Assembly (NCBI GenBank): GCA_002307065.1
Contig: DBTN01000013.1
Coordinates: 1,095-47,107 of the forward strand
DNA: 46,013 nucleotides
Reading direction: 5' to 3'
Source of the DNA: Akkermansiaceae bacterium UBA1315
GTDB taxonomy: Bacteria; Verrucomicrobiota; Verrucomicrobiia; Verrucomicrobiales; Akkermansiaceae
Below the pieces are notes generated by a model. That model had not been told where the DNA came from. It ran no database searches and saw nothing but the letters and a program-made list of their open reading frames with translations. Of this stretch, positions 33,631 through 43,131 are shown piece after piece (positions within the stretch are counted from its first letter, which is position 1; the number at the start of each line of letters is the position of its first letter). The translations under genes were made by a program, and so were the position numbers.

Positions 33631-33996
33631 ATGAGAGCGCGAGTGACGAAAGATTTTCGGTTCGAGGCAGCCCACACGCTGCCGAGTTTGCCGGAAGGCC
33701 ACAAATGTCGGCAGATGCACGGCCACAGCTTCAAGGTGGAAATTTCCATCGAAGGCGAGGTCGATGAATCGGTCGGCTGGGTTTATGATCACAAAAAGAT
33801 CTCGGAGGCGATGGCACCTTTGCTGGATGTGCTCGATCACGCTTATCTCAATGACATCGAAGGCTTGGAAAGCCCGACGATCGAGCGCATGGCCGGTTGG
33901 TTTTGGAAAAAGCTTTCGCCGCAATTGCCCGGTCTGGCGGAAATCGTGATCTTCGAAACCCCGACGGCGCGTTGCTCCTTTAAAGGCGAATTCTAG
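33631..33996 (+). CDS. queD: 6-carboxy-5,6,7,8-tetrahydropterin synthase (QueD)
   Basis: A 121-residue enzyme of the PTPS-I/QueD family that makes 6-carboxytetrahydropterin from dihydroneopterin triphosphate, the second step of queuosine/7-deazaguanine synthesis. Zinc ligands are His15 (FEAAHTLP), His30 and His32 (MHGHSF); Cys26 in the C-x-x-x-H-G-H context is the catalytic thiol, and LDHAYLND supplies the Asp69-His70 pair. Glu in FETPTARCSF is the pterin-binding anchor. I start at the ATG at 33631 (MRARVTKDFRFEAAH); the longer frame upstream lies in repeat sequence. No other queuosine genes are adjacent. Confidence 0.93.
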   Translation: MRARVTKDFRFEAAHTLPSLPEGHKCRQMHGHSFKVEISIEGEVDESVGWVYDHKKISEAMAPLLDVLDHAYLNDIEGLESPTIERMAGWFWKKLSPQLPGLAEIVIFETPTARCSFKGEF

Positions 33997-34038
33997 GAGT
34001 GCCTTGCGGATCGACCGGTTTTCGTCGAGGTTGCGATC

Positions 34039-35430
34039 ATGGAAAAACCATCGGGCGAAAAACGGATCGAGCGCGACTCGATGGGCGAAATGGAAGTGCC
34101 CGTCGATGCGATGTATGGTGCTTCGACGCAGCGAGCGGTCTTGAATTTTCCGATTTCGGGACGGCCTTTGCCACCGCAGATCATCCATGCGTATGGATGG
34201 ATCAAAAAGGCGGCGGCGGAGACGAATCGTGAGCTCGGTCTGTTGACGGATGAGGTCGCGAGCCGGATTTCCGCAGCAGCGGGTGACATCGCTGCGGGCA
34301 AATACAACCATCAGTTTCCGGTCGATGTGTATCAAACCGGTTCCGGCACTTCGACGAATATGAACGCGAATGAGGTGATTGTTCATCTCGCATCGGCGAC
34401 GGGCAAACCGGTTCATCCGAATGATGAAGTCAATCTTGGCCAGTCATCGAACGACACCTTTCCCACGGCGATTCATCTGGCGGCTGGGGTGGAGATCGAG
34501 CGAAAGCTGATTCCGGCGCTCAACCGATTGGCGGATTCGTTAGAAAAAAAGGCTGCGGAATTTCATGACGTTTTAAAAATCGGGCGGACGCATTTGATGG
34601 ACGCGACACCGGTTCGGTTGGGCCAGGAATTTGGCGGCTGGGCGAGACAAGCGAGGCTATCGGTCGGCCGTGCGGAAAAGGCGAGGGACGCGTTGCTTGA
34701 ACTGCCTTTGGGAGGAACGGCGGTGGGAACCGGTCTGAATGCGCACCCGGAATTCGCGACGAAAACGATTGGCCGGCTCGCTGCGGAAACCGGTATTCCG
34801 TTCGTCGAGGCTCCGGATCACTTTGAAGCGCAGGCGTCAAAGGATGGTTGCGTCGAAGCGCACGGGCAACTTTCAACGATCGCTGTTTCGCTTCATAAAA
34901 TCGCGTCCGACATTCGCCTGCTCGCGTCCGGTCCACGGTGTGGGATTGGTGAGATTTTACTGCCCGCCACGCAACCCGGTTCTTCGATCATGCCGGGGAA
35001 GGTCAATCCGGTCATAGCCGAGGCGGTCACGATGGTCGCCGCGCGAGTGGCGGGAAATCAGACGACGATCGCATGGTGCGGGGTGGGGGGATTTCTTGAG
35101 CTGAATGTTTCGATGCCGCTGTTGGGCACGGTTCTTTTGGAATCGATCGAGCTGTTAGCGAATGTGGCGTCGGCATTTGAAGGGAAATGCGTTTCCGGAA
35201 TCCAGGCGAATCGGGAAAGGTGCGCGGAGTTGATCGAGTTCTCGTTGTCGATGGTCACCGCGTTGGCTCCAAAAATCGGCTACGACCTCGCGTCGAAAAT
35301 CGCGAAGGAGTCGGTCCAAACCGGTCGCACCGTTCGCGAACTTTGCGAAGCGAGATTGGAAGAGCTCAATCTAACAGCCGACGAATTAAACGAGCTTCTC
35401 GACCCGGCGCGGATGAGCGGAGAAAAGTGA
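34039..35430 (+). CDS. fumC: Class II fumarate hydratase (FumC)
   Basis: A 463-residue enzyme converting fumarate to malate in the citric acid cycle; the expected length for FumC. Motifs: RIERDSMGEMEVPVDAMYGA near the start, the substrate loop TGSGTSTNMNANEV, SSNDTFPTAIH, GRTHLMDATPVRLGQEF and the fumarase/aspartase signature GSSIMPGKVNP (314-324). Aspartase is the main alternative, but the overall pattern fits fumarase. It follows queD after 42 nt on the same strand and ends before a shared bidirectional terminator. Confidence 0.94.
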   Translation: MEKPSGEKRIERDSMGEMEVPVDAMYGASTQRAVLNFPISGRPLPPQIIHAYGWIKKAAAETNRELGLLTDEVASRISAAAGDIAAGKYNHQFPVDVYQTGSGTSTNMNANEVIVHLASATGKPVHPNDEVNLGQSSNDTFPTAIHLAAGVEIERKLIPALNRLADSLEKKAAEFHDVLKIGRTHLMDATPVRLGQEFGGWARQARLSVGRAEKARDALLELPLGGTAVGTGLNAHPEFATKTIGRLAAETGIPFVEAPDHFEAQASKDGCVEAHGQLSTIAVSLHKIASDIRLLASGPRCGIGEILLPATQPGSSIMPGKVNPVIAEAVTMVAARVAGNQTTIAWCGVGGFLELNVSMPLLGTVLLESIELLANVASAFEGKCVSGIQANRERCAELIEFSLSMVTALAPKIGYDLASKIAKESVQTGRTVRELCEARLEELNLTADELNELLDPARMSGEK

Positions 35431-35533
35431 AACTCCTCGTTTCCCCGTCCGGATTTCAACCTTCAGTTTGCCTCTTCCCAAAAACGGAAAGAGCACGCGA
35501 ACGCGAGAACTTCTTGGAACGGATGTAAGCCAA

Positions 35534-35565
35534 CAAAAAAAGCCACCGGTTTCCCGGTGGCTTTT
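35534..35565. terminator. Bidirectional Rho-independent terminator between fumC and the FKBP gene
   Basis: A perfect 9-bp stem AGCCACCGG / CCGGTGGCT with a 4-nt loop is flanked by an A-run on the left and a T-run on the right, so it works in both directions. It lies midway between the convergent stops of fumC (35430) and the FKBP gene (35589). The stem contains ACCGGT. Confidence 0.88.
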
Positions 35566-35588
35566 CATAGAAGGATCAAACTGGATTC

Positions 35589-36431
35589 TTATTCACCAGG
35601 CTGCGGTGCGCCGCCTTGTGGCATTGGGAACGGAAATCCACCTTCAGGCGCTGCTGGAGCGTCCTGGATTTTCACGAGCTCAAGTTCGAAAATGAGAACC
35701 GTGTTAGGGGCGATTTCCGGGCTGCGGCGTTCTTCGCCGTAAGCGAGTGCGCTAGGAATGAAGAGCTTCCACTTTGCTCCGACGGGCATGGTGGTGAGTG
35801 CTTCGCGGAAACCTTCGATGACTTGGAGCGTCATTGGGACAGGCTCGCCCGCAGGGGACGCGTCGAATTCCGTTCCGTCGATGAGCGTTCCTTTGTAGTT
35901 CACGAGGAACTGCTTGTTGTCAGGCGCGCCTTCTTTGGCATCGGTCGGAGCGACATATTTCTCGTCGCCGCCTTTGGCGAGAACTTCATATTGGAGGCCG
36001 CTTTTGGTGGTGGTGACTTCCTTGCGCTTGCCGTTTTCTTCGAGGAATTTTTTACCTGCGGCCAAGTTGGCGGCGGCGGTTTCTTTTTCACGGGCTTGGA
36101 GCATGCTGCCAAGGCCTTCCATGGCGGCTTGAAGTTTGCTTTCCTCGATCTCAGGCTTTTCGCCTTTGAGAGCGGCCATGAATCCCTTGATGAAGGTTTC
36201 AGTCTCGATGTCGGCGGCAGTCACGCCGAATTTGCCGAACTGTTGACCGAAGCTGCCACCGGTGCGAAAGCCGAGAGCGTAGGAGGAATCCGATTTGATC
36301 ACGGCTGGATCGACCGGCGCTTTGGGTGCTTCTGGAGCGGCGGCAGGTTTCTCAGCGGGAGCAGACGGCTGGGCGGTTGCGGTAGCGAGCAGGCCGAGGG
36401 CCAGTGCGCCGGGGATCAGTTTACGGATCAT
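35589..36431 (-). CDS. Exported FKBP-type peptidyl-prolyl cis-trans isomerase
   Basis: A 280-residue exported foldase of the FkpA/Mip type. Signal peptide MIRKLIPGALALGLLATATA is followed by a Pro/Ala-rich linker, an N-terminal dimerisation domain (SSYALGFRTGGSFGQQF ... ETFIKGFMAALKGEKP, residues ~48-150) and a C-terminal FKBP domain (~150-258) with VNYKGTLIDGTEFDAS, VIEGFREALTTMPVGAKWKLFIPSALAYG and PNTVLIFELELVKI. A Pro/Gly-rich tail (FPFPMPQGGAPQPGE) ends the protein. It catalyses proline isomerisation and assists folding outside the cytoplasm. Confidence 0.93.
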   Translation of the reverse strand: MIRKLIPGALALGLLATATAQPSAPAEKPAAAPEAPKAPVDPAVIKSDSSYALGFRTGGSFGQQFGKFGVTAADIETETFIKGFMAALKGEKPEIEESKLQAAMEGLGSMLQAREKETAAANLAAGKKFLEENGKRKEVTTTKSGLQYEVLAKGGDEKYVAPTDAKEGAPDNKQFLVNYKGTLIDGTEFDASPAGEPVPMTLQVIEGFREALTTMPVGAKWKLFIPSALAYGEERRSPEIAPNTVLIFELELVKIQDAPAAPEGGFPFPMPQGGAPQPGE

Positions 36432-36514
36432 GGGTATGTTTTATGGAAAGGCGGGAAATTAAGGACGGAACTTGCGGCTGTCGAGTTCAGGTTTTTGACC
36501 ATTTTGCTCCCGAA

Positions 36515-37525
36515 TCAGCAGCAACCGGCACCGGCGCACGCGGGGCTCGCCGGAAGTTCGCAATCGGCTTGAGGCGCTTCGAGGGAGGGATTGGGGAGCA
36601 GCGTTCCGAGGCCGAGTTTGGCAAGGAGCTCGCGATCTTTTTCGACCGCTGGATTTTTCGCCGTCAAAAGTTTGTCGCCGTAGAAAATCGAATTCGCACC
36701 GGCGAAGAAGCAGAGCGCTTGAGTCTCATCGGACAGACGGGTGCGTCCGGCGGACAGACGGATTTTCGCTTGAGGAATGGCGATGCGTGCGACGCAGATC
36801 ATGCGGACCAGATCGAAGGGATCGACCTGGGGATTTTCCGCAAGCGGTGTGCCGGGCATCGGCATGAGCGAATTGATCGGGACGCTCTCTGGCTGAGGAT
36901 TGAAGCTGGAGATCACCTCAAGCAGGCGGAGTCGATCGGTGATGGTTTCACCCAGTCCGAGAATTCCGCCGCAGCAGACCGACATGCCAGCGTCCTGGAC
37001 ATTGCGGATGGTCCGCAACCGGTCTTCGTAGGTGTGGCTGGTGACGATGTTCGGGTAATGTTCCGGCGAGGTGTCGAGATTGTGGTTGTAGGCGGTGACA
37101 CCGGCTTCGCGAAGGCGAACTGCTTCGTCCGGACCCAACTCGCCGAGCGTCACGCAGACTTCCATGCCGAGGGTGGAGACGTCTTTGATGATGTCGAGAA
37201 CCTGCTCGAAGCGCTGGGTTCCGCCACGGACACCGCGCCAGGCCGCTCCCATGCAAAATCGGGTGGAACCGGTTTCACGGGCGGCACGGGCACGCTCCAT
37301 GATTTGTTCCTTTTCCATCAGGCGCTCCACTTGGACGCCGGAGTTGTAACGTGCGGATTGGGCGCAATAGGAGCAATCTTCCGAGCAGCCGCCGGTCTTG
37401 ATCGAAAGCAAGGTGCAGAGCTGGATTTCGCCATCCGGCCAATGCCTTTCGTGAACCTCGCGGGAACGCTTGAGCAGTTCGAAAAAAGGAAGGGCGTAGA
37501 GTTCTTCGAGTTCGGAAAGGATCAT
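36515..37525 (-). CDS. bioB: Biotin synthase BioB
   Basis: A 336-residue radical-SAM enzyme that inserts sulfur into dethiobiotin. The [4Fe-4S] motif C-x3-C-x2-C is Cys47, Cys51, Cys54 in KTGGCSEDCSYCAQS; other hallmarks are YNHNLDTSPEHYPNIVTSHTYEDRL, CCGGILGLGE and the [2Fe-2S]-site region with ICVARIAIPQAKIRLSAGR. I start at the ATG at 37525 (MILSELEELYALPF); a longer frame reaches 37585. The tail AGAGCC after SPACAG is cysteine-containing but variable in the family. It lies 34 nt after the secreted caspase-like gene and 83 nt before the FKBP gene. Confidence 0.95.
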   Translation of the reverse strand: MILSELEELYALPFFELLKRSREVHERHWPDGEIQLCTLLSIKTGGCSEDCSYCAQSARYNSGVQVERLMEKEQIMERARAARETGSTRFCMGAAWRGVRGGTQRFEQVLDIIKDVSTLGMEVCVTLGELGPDEAVRLREAGVTAYNHNLDTSPEHYPNIVTSHTYEDRLRTIRNVQDAGMSVCCGGILGLGETITDRLRLLEVISSFNPQPESVPINSLMPMPGTPLAENPQVDPFDLVRMICVARIAIPQAKIRLSAGRTRLSDETQALCFFAGANSIFYGDKLLTAKNPAVEKDRELLAKLGLGTLLPNPSLEAPQADCELPASPACAGAGCC

Positions 37526-37559
37526 GAGAGTGGGTGAAAATTGCGGGGCGAAAAGGGGA

Positions 37560-38243
37560 CTATCGGACCCAACTGCCCCGGACAAAGGGCATGGAACCTT
37601 GTCCGACGTTATTGTAAACCGTCGGTCCCTTGGCGCCTTCGAGTGGGATGCCGATCGCGCTTTTCCAAAAATTGCTCATGCTCTCACCGGTGTGGCAACC
37701 CCAGCTTTTGCAGTAGGCGTTTTTGGCGAAAACGGACGACTTGATGCGCGAAAGATCATTTTCATGAAGCGTCGCGGTCGAGACGGCCATGATGTCGTTG
37801 CCGTAATCGAGCATGAACGCGTATTTGTTCGAGTGGCCGAAGAAATCGAACGATTGGACCGAGCCACGAGGGCGAGAATTGATCGCGCGGATGAGATCGC
37901 CTCCGCTGGAAATCCAGATCAAAGTGGCGCGGCGTTTGGATGCCTGTTCCGCGATCCAAGTGGTGTAGGGTTTTCCATCTTCACGGCCACGTGCCTGATA
38001 TCCGGGTTGGTAAACCATCCAGACGAGTGGCGCATCGGGGCCGTAAGCGGTGCGGATTTCCGCCATGCGGAGCGTCGAGGCGCGGACGAAATTCGCCCAC
38101 CAGCGGTCATGCTGATCATCCGTTACCCGGAGGTTTTCCCATTTCCGCAGAGCGGGGCCACCGGTGACGATGACGTGTTCCGCACGGGCCAGAGGCGCGA
38201 TGAGAACCAGGAGTAGCGTGAAAATCCGTAGACGGCCGATCAT
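37560..38243 (-). CDS. Secreted protein of unknown function, possible caspase-fold (clan CD-like) His-Cys pair
   Basis: A 227-residue exported protein starting at the ATG at 38243 with signal peptide MIGRLRIFTLLLVLIAPLARA. I do not recognise a named family. Two conserved-looking blocks stand out: SVQSFDFFGHSNKYAFML with His137, and NAYCKSWGCHTGESMS with Cys183. A hydrophobic strand followed by G-H, and later a strand followed by G-C-x-T-G, is the layout of caspase-like/CHAT peptidases (compare L-S-A-C-x-T-G). The fold assignment is therefore plausible but unproven. Upstream of bioB on the same strand. Confidence 0.6.
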   Translation of the reverse strand: MIGRLRIFTLLLVLIAPLARAEHVIVTGGPALRKWENLRVTDDQHDRWWANFVRASTLRMAEIRTAYGPDAPLVWMVYQPGYQARGREDGKPYTTWIAEQASKRRATLIWISSGGDLIRAINSRPRGSVQSFDFFGHSNKYAFMLDYGNDIMAVSTATLHENDLSRIKSSVFAKNAYCKSWGCHTGESMSNFWKSAIGIPLEGAKGPTVYNNVGQGSMPFVRGSWVR

Positions 38244-38367
38244 TGGCGTGAAGCTAGAGGAGGAATCCGAGCGTGGAAAGCGGGAATTGGGGGGAAGATG
38301 CGTCACGATCGAAGCCGCCGTCCTTTGGATGCCAAGAGGTTCCGGACGGGGCTTCGGGAGACGTGGA

Positions 38368-39162
38368 TTACTGCGCTTGGACGGTGCCGTTGCGGATGAT
38401 GTCGAGGAAGCTTTGAGGTTCCAAGGCGGCTCCGCCGATCAGTGCGCCGTCGATGTCAGGGCAGGCCATCAGTTCGGCGGCGTTGCCCGGTTTGACACTG
38501 CCGCCGTATTGGATGCGGATTTTTCCGGCAGCATCCGCACCGTAAAGCTCGGCGATCAGCGAGCGGACGAACGCGTGGGCGTCTTGAGCTTGCTGGGAGG
38601 TGGCGGTGACACCGGTTCCGATCGCCCAGACCGGTTCGTAAGCGATCACGGTTTCAGCGAGGTCTTTTTCGGAAATATCCTTCAAGCCTTCGGTCACTTG
38701 GGTGCGGAGAACCGATTCGAGTTTTCCGCCTTCACGTTCGGCGAGCGTTTCACCGATGCAGAAGATCGGTTTCAAATTCGCTTCACGTGCCTTTTTCAGC
38801 TTCGCGTTGATCGAGGCGTCGGTTTCACCGAAAATCGAGCGGCGTTCGCTGTGACCGAGGATCACGTAGTGAACGAAAAACTCGCGGAGCATCAGCACGC
38901 TGATTTCACCGGTGTAGGCGCCGGAATCGTATTCGGAGCAGTTTTGGGCACCGATCTGAATCGCATGAGCATTCTGCACAGCGGTCGCGGTGTGCAGAAG
39001 ATCCGCGAGCTTCGGCAGGGCGATGAACGGCGGGGCGATGACGATTTCAGCCGCGAAATTCTGGCCTTGGATCTTGGAGAGGAAGCTTTTGACAAAGTCT
39101 TCCGTTTCCACGGCTCCTTTGTTCATTTTCCAGTTAGCGGCGAAGATCGGCTTGCGATTCAT
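38368..39162 (-). CDS. tpiA: Triosephosphate isomerase
   Basis: A 264-residue glycolytic enzyme interconverting dihydroxyacetone phosphate and glyceraldehyde 3-phosphate. All catalytic elements are visible: Asn10 and Lys12 in FAANWKMNKG, the electrophile His in VILGHSERRS, the base Glu in VIAYEPVWAIGTG, and the phosphate-binding IRIQYGGSVKPGN and DGALIGGAAL. It follows pgk after 43 nt on the same strand, a common glycolytic pairing. Confidence 0.96.
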   Translation of the reverse strand: MNRKPIFAANWKMNKGAVETEDFVKSFLSKIQGQNFAAEIVIAPPFIALPKLADLLHTATAVQNAHAIQIGAQNCSEYDSGAYTGEISVLMLREFFVHYVILGHSERRSIFGETDASINAKLKKAREANLKPIFCIGETLAEREGGKLESVLRTQVTEGLKDISEKDLAETVIAYEPVWAIGTGVTATSQQAQDAHAFVRSLIAELYGADAAGKIRIQYGGSVKPGNAAELMACPDIDGALIGGAALEPQSFLDIIRNGTVQAQ

Positions 39163-39205
39163 ATTCAGAGTGATGAGAGAGAAGGCTTGAGGGATAAACG
39201 AAAAA

Positions 39206-40402
39206 TCAGGCGTCGGTCAGAGCGGCGACACCGGGAAGGACTTTGCCTTCGAGCAGTTCGAGCGAAGCGCCGCCACCGGTGGAGATGAAGGTCATCTTGT
39301 CCTCGAGACCGAATTTGTTCACGGCCGTCACCGAGTCACCACCGCCGACGATGGTCACACCGTCGCTTTTTGCCATGGCTTCGGCGATCGCGAGGGTGCC
39401 CTTGGCGAAGCTGTCGATTTCGAAGACGCCCATCGGTCCGTTCCAGATGATGGTTTTTGCTTTTGCGACTTCTTTGGAAAATTCTTCGATGGCGACGTCA
39501 CCGATGTCGATGCCTTCCCAGCCGTCGGGAGTGGAGCCGCCGTTTTCGTAAGGTTCGGTGACCTTGGTTTCGGCACCTTCTTTGAATTCCTGAGTCACGC
39601 GTGTGTCAGCAGGAAGCAGGAACCGGACCCCTTTTGCTTCGGCTTTTGCCAAAATTTCGAGAGCGAGATCGAGTTTGTCCGCTTCGACGCGGCTGTTACC
39701 GGTTTGGTAACCTTGAGCTTTGCGGAACGTATTGGCCATCGCACCGCCGATGAGGAAGGCGTCGGCTTTTTCCATCAAGGCGCTGATGACTTGGATTTTG
39801 TCAGAAACCTTCGCGCCGCCCATGATGACGAGGAATGGTTTTTCCGGGTTCTGAAGCTTGCCGTCGAGGTATTCGAGCTCGCGTTCCATGAGGAAGCCCA
39901 TGGCGCTTTGTTTGACGAAGTGGGTGACTCCTTCGGTCGAGGCGTGGGCGCGGTGAGCGGTGCCGAAGGCGTCGTTCACATAGATTTCAGCCGAGCCGGC
40001 GAGTTCTTTGGCGTATCCCGTCTCGTTCTTTTCTTCCGCAGGGTAAAAGCGGGTGTTTTCGAGCAAGAGGACTTCGCCGTTTTTCAAGCCAGCGCGGAGG
40101 GCTGCGGTTTCTTCGCCGATGCTGTCAGGCGCGAGTTTCACTTCCTGACCGAGGATTTCGGAAAGGCGTGCGGCGGCTGGGGCGAGTGAGAATTTTGCTT
40201 CTGGTCCGCCTTTTGGGCGACCGAGGTGAGAGCAGAGAACGAGCTTCGCGCCACCGGCGATCAGGTGCTTGATCGATGGGACAGCGGCTTGGATGCGGGT
40301 ATCGTCCGTGATAACTCCGTCCTGTAGAGGGACATTGAAATCCACACGCATGAGAACTTCTTTGGAGCTGACGTCGAGATCGCGAATCGAGAGTTTGGCC
40401 AT
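39206..40402 (-). CDS. pgk: Phosphoglycerate kinase
   Basis: A 398-residue enzyme converting 1,3-bisphosphoglycerate and ADP to 3-phosphoglycerate and ATP. Signature near the start: VLMRVDFNVPLQDGVITDDTRI; then CSHLGRPKGG, LLENTRFYPAEEKNE, the hinge NDAFGTAHRAHAST, LVIMGGAKVSDKI, and the nucleotide-binding WNGPMGVFE and VGGGDSVTAV plus ISTGGGASLELLEG near the end. It is of normal length and heads a pgk-tpiA unit, 59 nt after the large TPR gene. Confidence 0.96.
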   Translation of the reverse strand: MAKLSIRDLDVSSKEVLMRVDFNVPLQDGVITDDTRIQAAVPSIKHLIAGGAKLVLCSHLGRPKGGPEAKFSLAPAAARLSEILGQEVKLAPDSIGEETAALRAGLKNGEVLLLENTRFYPAEEKNETGYAKELAGSAEIYVNDAFGTAHRAHASTEGVTHFVKQSAMGFLMERELEYLDGKLQNPEKPFLVIMGGAKVSDKIQVISALMEKADAFLIGGAMANTFRKAQGYQTGNSRVEADKLDLALEILAKAEAKGVRFLLPADTRVTQEFKEGAETKVTEPYENGGSTPDGWEGIDIGDVAIEEFSKEVAKAKTIIWNGPMGVFEIDSFAKGTLAIAEAMAKSDGVTIVGGGDSVTAVNKFGLEDKMTFISTGGGASLELLEGKVLPGVAALTDA

Positions 40403-40461
40403 GGGCGGGAATCCCGCCTCAGAGCGGGCCCGCTGTCAAGCTATGCGTCTTTCAAACCGCT

Positions 40462-43131
40462 CTACTTTGGGAAAGGGGCCGTCTCAAATCGGAGGTGTTG
40501 ACGGCGGATTATTTCGTCATTTGGGGCGAAATTGACCGATTGTTGCGACCATTCGAGGGCGCTTTTTCGGTTTCCCCGGGCGAATTGGATTTCTGCCATC
40601 GTGTCGAGATAGGCTGGTTGATTTGGGTTTTGGATGAGTGCCTGACGGAGGTGTTTTTCCGCTTCGTCCAGATGGCGCATGGCGCGTGACGCGAGCCAGG
40701 CCGCCGTGTTGCGGGTGGTTTCCGATTTCGGATAGCGTTGGATGGCGGCGTCGACGACGTTCCAAGTTTGTTCGAACCAACGGTCGTGTTCGTCCGTCAG
40801 ACCGGCTTGGCGGATTTTTGGGAAAAACTCGTCGGCGAGCGATCCGTCGCTCAGCAGCATGCGGTGGCATTTTTCCAAGATTTTCACCGCCATTTTGCGA
40901 TCGGTTTTGATCTGTGAAAGGGCTCGGGGCAGGTCTGCTTTGAGCCGCATACGGAGGAGCAAGGCGGGCATGGCGTTGCTGAGATCGATTTCTCCGATCA
41001 CAAGTCCGAGCGCTTCAGCGGTCGAAGCCGCCTGTCTCCATTGCTGCTCTTCAAGGAGCGCATCCGAGTAGCGGTTGATCGAAGGGGTGAACTCATTGGG
41101 GTCATTCTCCGTGGGGGGCGCTGCCACGAATGCCGCGCGTTTCCACCATTGCTGGGCTCTTGGGTAGTCGCCGCCATAAGCGTAGCCTTGGCCCATCCGC
41201 AGACAGACGGTCGCATCACCGAGCGCCAGTTTTTCCGCCATCGTATCATGAAACGCCGCGTCCTTTTCCCGGCCGGCTTTTCTCAGGCTCGAAGCGGCAT
41301 AGGCATGGAAATCCGGTCGGCTGAGTTGACCGGTTTCTCCGCCTTTTTCGATTCGTTTTTCGAACCATTCGGCGGCTTCCTCCCACCGGTTTGCAGCGGA
41401 GAGGTTGAGTTCATGATAGCGCCCGAGGTCATCGGATTGGGAGTCCTCTGGAAGCCGATCCCAGACTCGCAGGCTGGTTTCGACATCGCCGGTGCGGGCG
41501 GCCAGGAAACCGATCCGTCGCATCAACTCCGGGCGTTGGTTGGCCGGTTTGGCATCGAGCGTTTTCCACGCGAGCGTGAGCCATTTTTCGCGCAGACGGT
41601 CGGGATCGGAACTGCGGTCGAAAAGGGCCAACATCGCGTCAAAACGTTCGACACGAGTGGTTTTCGGATCGATTTCGCCAATCCAAGTCCACCATTCATC
41701 GACTTGTGAATCTTCGTCAAACGCGAGGTCGAGCAGGGCGTCCCATTTCAAGTCGTCATCGCCCGCCCACGCCAAGCCAATCCGTCTGGCAATGCCGAGC
41801 GCCTGCGGTCGGTCCGCGTCTGCTCCAAAAAAACCGCGGAGCAGGTTTGCAAATGCGTCGCCGCTCTCCTCCGAGAGCTTTTTCATCGGGGCGGCGAAAA
41901 CGTTGGTGCTTTCGTCGGTCATTCCTCGCGCGTCGAGAAATCCTCCGAGCAATAACAGGTCGAAGGTCGCTTTTTCCGATTGTTCGCCATTTTCCAAAAG
42001 TTCCGTGAAACGCTCCGAAGCCCAACCGCTGAAATCCGGATTCTGCGGGTCAAGGCCGATCACCGCCAGCGCGTCATCGGTGCGTTCAAGAGATTCGAAA
42101 TATTGAAAAGCTCCTTGGGGCGAAAGCTCGGCGTAAGTCTTCTCGGCCAGCTCCGGTTTCCCCAAAAGGAAAAGCAAGCCGGTCCCGGTCCAGCGCTCGC
42201 TGTCGTCGCGAGATGCAAGCAGTCGGGTCATCGGTTCCAGATCGGCCTGAAGGAGGGGTTTTCCTTCCCACGATTGGATGGTCGCTGAAATCGCCGCGCG
42301 AAGCGCTGGGGATTTGGCGTCGGCAAGGTGCCGTCGCATCCAAGGAATCGGGTCGCCGCCGAGCATCGCCATCATGGCTGCCACTTGGGAATCGCCCGCT
42401 TTGGAAGCAGCCGTCCGGGCGTTTTCGAAATCTCCATTTGTCCGGTAGAGTGCCAGTCTCCAAGCCGCGGCTCCCGGAGCGTCTGATGCAAGCGCCCGCT
42501 CGACCTCCGCTTGCCAACTTCCGTGCGCGCGGTGGAAATCCGCAAGAGCGAGCAGAGTGCGGGAAGTCGCCGGAGCCATTTCGAGAAATGCTTTGGCGTT
42601 CTCGGAATTCCCTTTCAAAATTTCCTCCCGTGCGCCGAGGAGCGCGACGTTCTCGACCGTGCGGCTCATGGATTCCAGCAATTCGGGATCTTTCTCGCTG
42701 GCGTAGAGTTTGAGGATTTGCCGCCACGCGCGTTTTTTGCGCATTTCGTCGATCAGGTCGCGTTTTTCATTGCTGGTTGCCCTCTGGTATTTTTCGACCA
42801 GTTCGATGACGGATGGATCGGTGTCCGGGGTGATGTGAAGTTCAAGATACCGGAGGAGAGAAAGTGAACGGTAGGATGTTTCAGGATCTTCGCTCTGCGA
42901 GGCTTTCTGCAGCGCTTCGATCGCGGATTCTCCGGCGTCCCACAGTTTTCGCGACGCGGCTTCACGAATTTTAAACCGGTCTGAAGAAAGGTCGGTGATC
43001 AGTTCATCGATCGACTTTTCCACTTGGGGAACCGGTGGGTTGGAAGTCGGCGCGGCTGGAACCGGTGCGCCAAACGCGACGCCGACCAGCCAGATGGATA
43101 GGAACGCTCCGACGACTTTCATGTAGTTCAT
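40462..43131 (-). CDS. Large exported HEAT/TPR-repeat protein
   Basis: An 889-residue protein with an N-terminal signal (MNYMKVVGAFLSIWLVGVAFG; Met4 is an alternative start), a HEAT-like block (SSDRFKIREAASRKLWDAGESAIEALQKAS, residues ~45-100) and then mostly helical, Ala/Glu/Trp-rich repeats reminiscent of TPRs, ending in a clear TPR pair (AAWLASRAMRHLDEAEKHLRQALIQNPNQPAYLDTMAEIQFARGN). Such proteins are common in Planctomycetes-Verrucomicrobia and probably serve as periplasmic or envelope scaffolds. No catalytic motif is visible and no specific function can be named. Confidence 0.8.
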   Translation of the reverse strand: MNYMKVVGAFLSIWLVGVAFGAPVPAAPTSNPPVPQVEKSIDELITDLSSDRFKIREAASRKLWDAGESAIEALQKASQSEDPETSYRSLSLLRYLELHITPDTDPSVIELVEKYQRATSNEKRDLIDEMRKKRAWRQILKLYASEKDPELLESMSRTVENVALLGAREEILKGNSENAKAFLEMAPATSRTLLALADFHRAHGSWQAEVERALASDAPGAAAWRLALYRTNGDFENARTAASKAGDSQVAAMMAMLGGDPIPWMRRHLADAKSPALRAAISATIQSWEGKPLLQADLEPMTRLLASRDDSERWTGTGLLFLLGKPELAEKTYAELSPQGAFQYFESLERTDDALAVIGLDPQNPDFSGWASERFTELLENGEQSEKATFDLLLLGGFLDARGMTDESTNVFAAPMKKLSEESGDAFANLLRGFFGADADRPQALGIARRIGLAWAGDDDLKWDALLDLAFDEDSQVDEWWTWIGEIDPKTTRVERFDAMLALFDRSSDPDRLREKWLTLAWKTLDAKPANQRPELMRRIGFLAARTGDVETSLRVWDRLPEDSQSDDLGRYHELNLSAANRWEEAAEWFEKRIEKGGETGQLSRPDFHAYAASSLRKAGREKDAAFHDTMAEKLALGDATVCLRMGQGYAYGGDYPRAQQWWKRAAFVAAPPTENDPNEFTPSINRYSDALLEEQQWRQAASTAEALGLVIGEIDLSNAMPALLLRMRLKADLPRALSQIKTDRKMAVKILEKCHRMLLSDGSLADEFFPKIRQAGLTDEHDRWFEQTWNVVDAAIQRYPKSETTRNTAAWLASRAMRHLDEAEKHLRQALIQNPNQPAYLDTMAEIQFARGNRKSALEWSQQSVNFAPNDEIIRRQHLRFETAPFPK

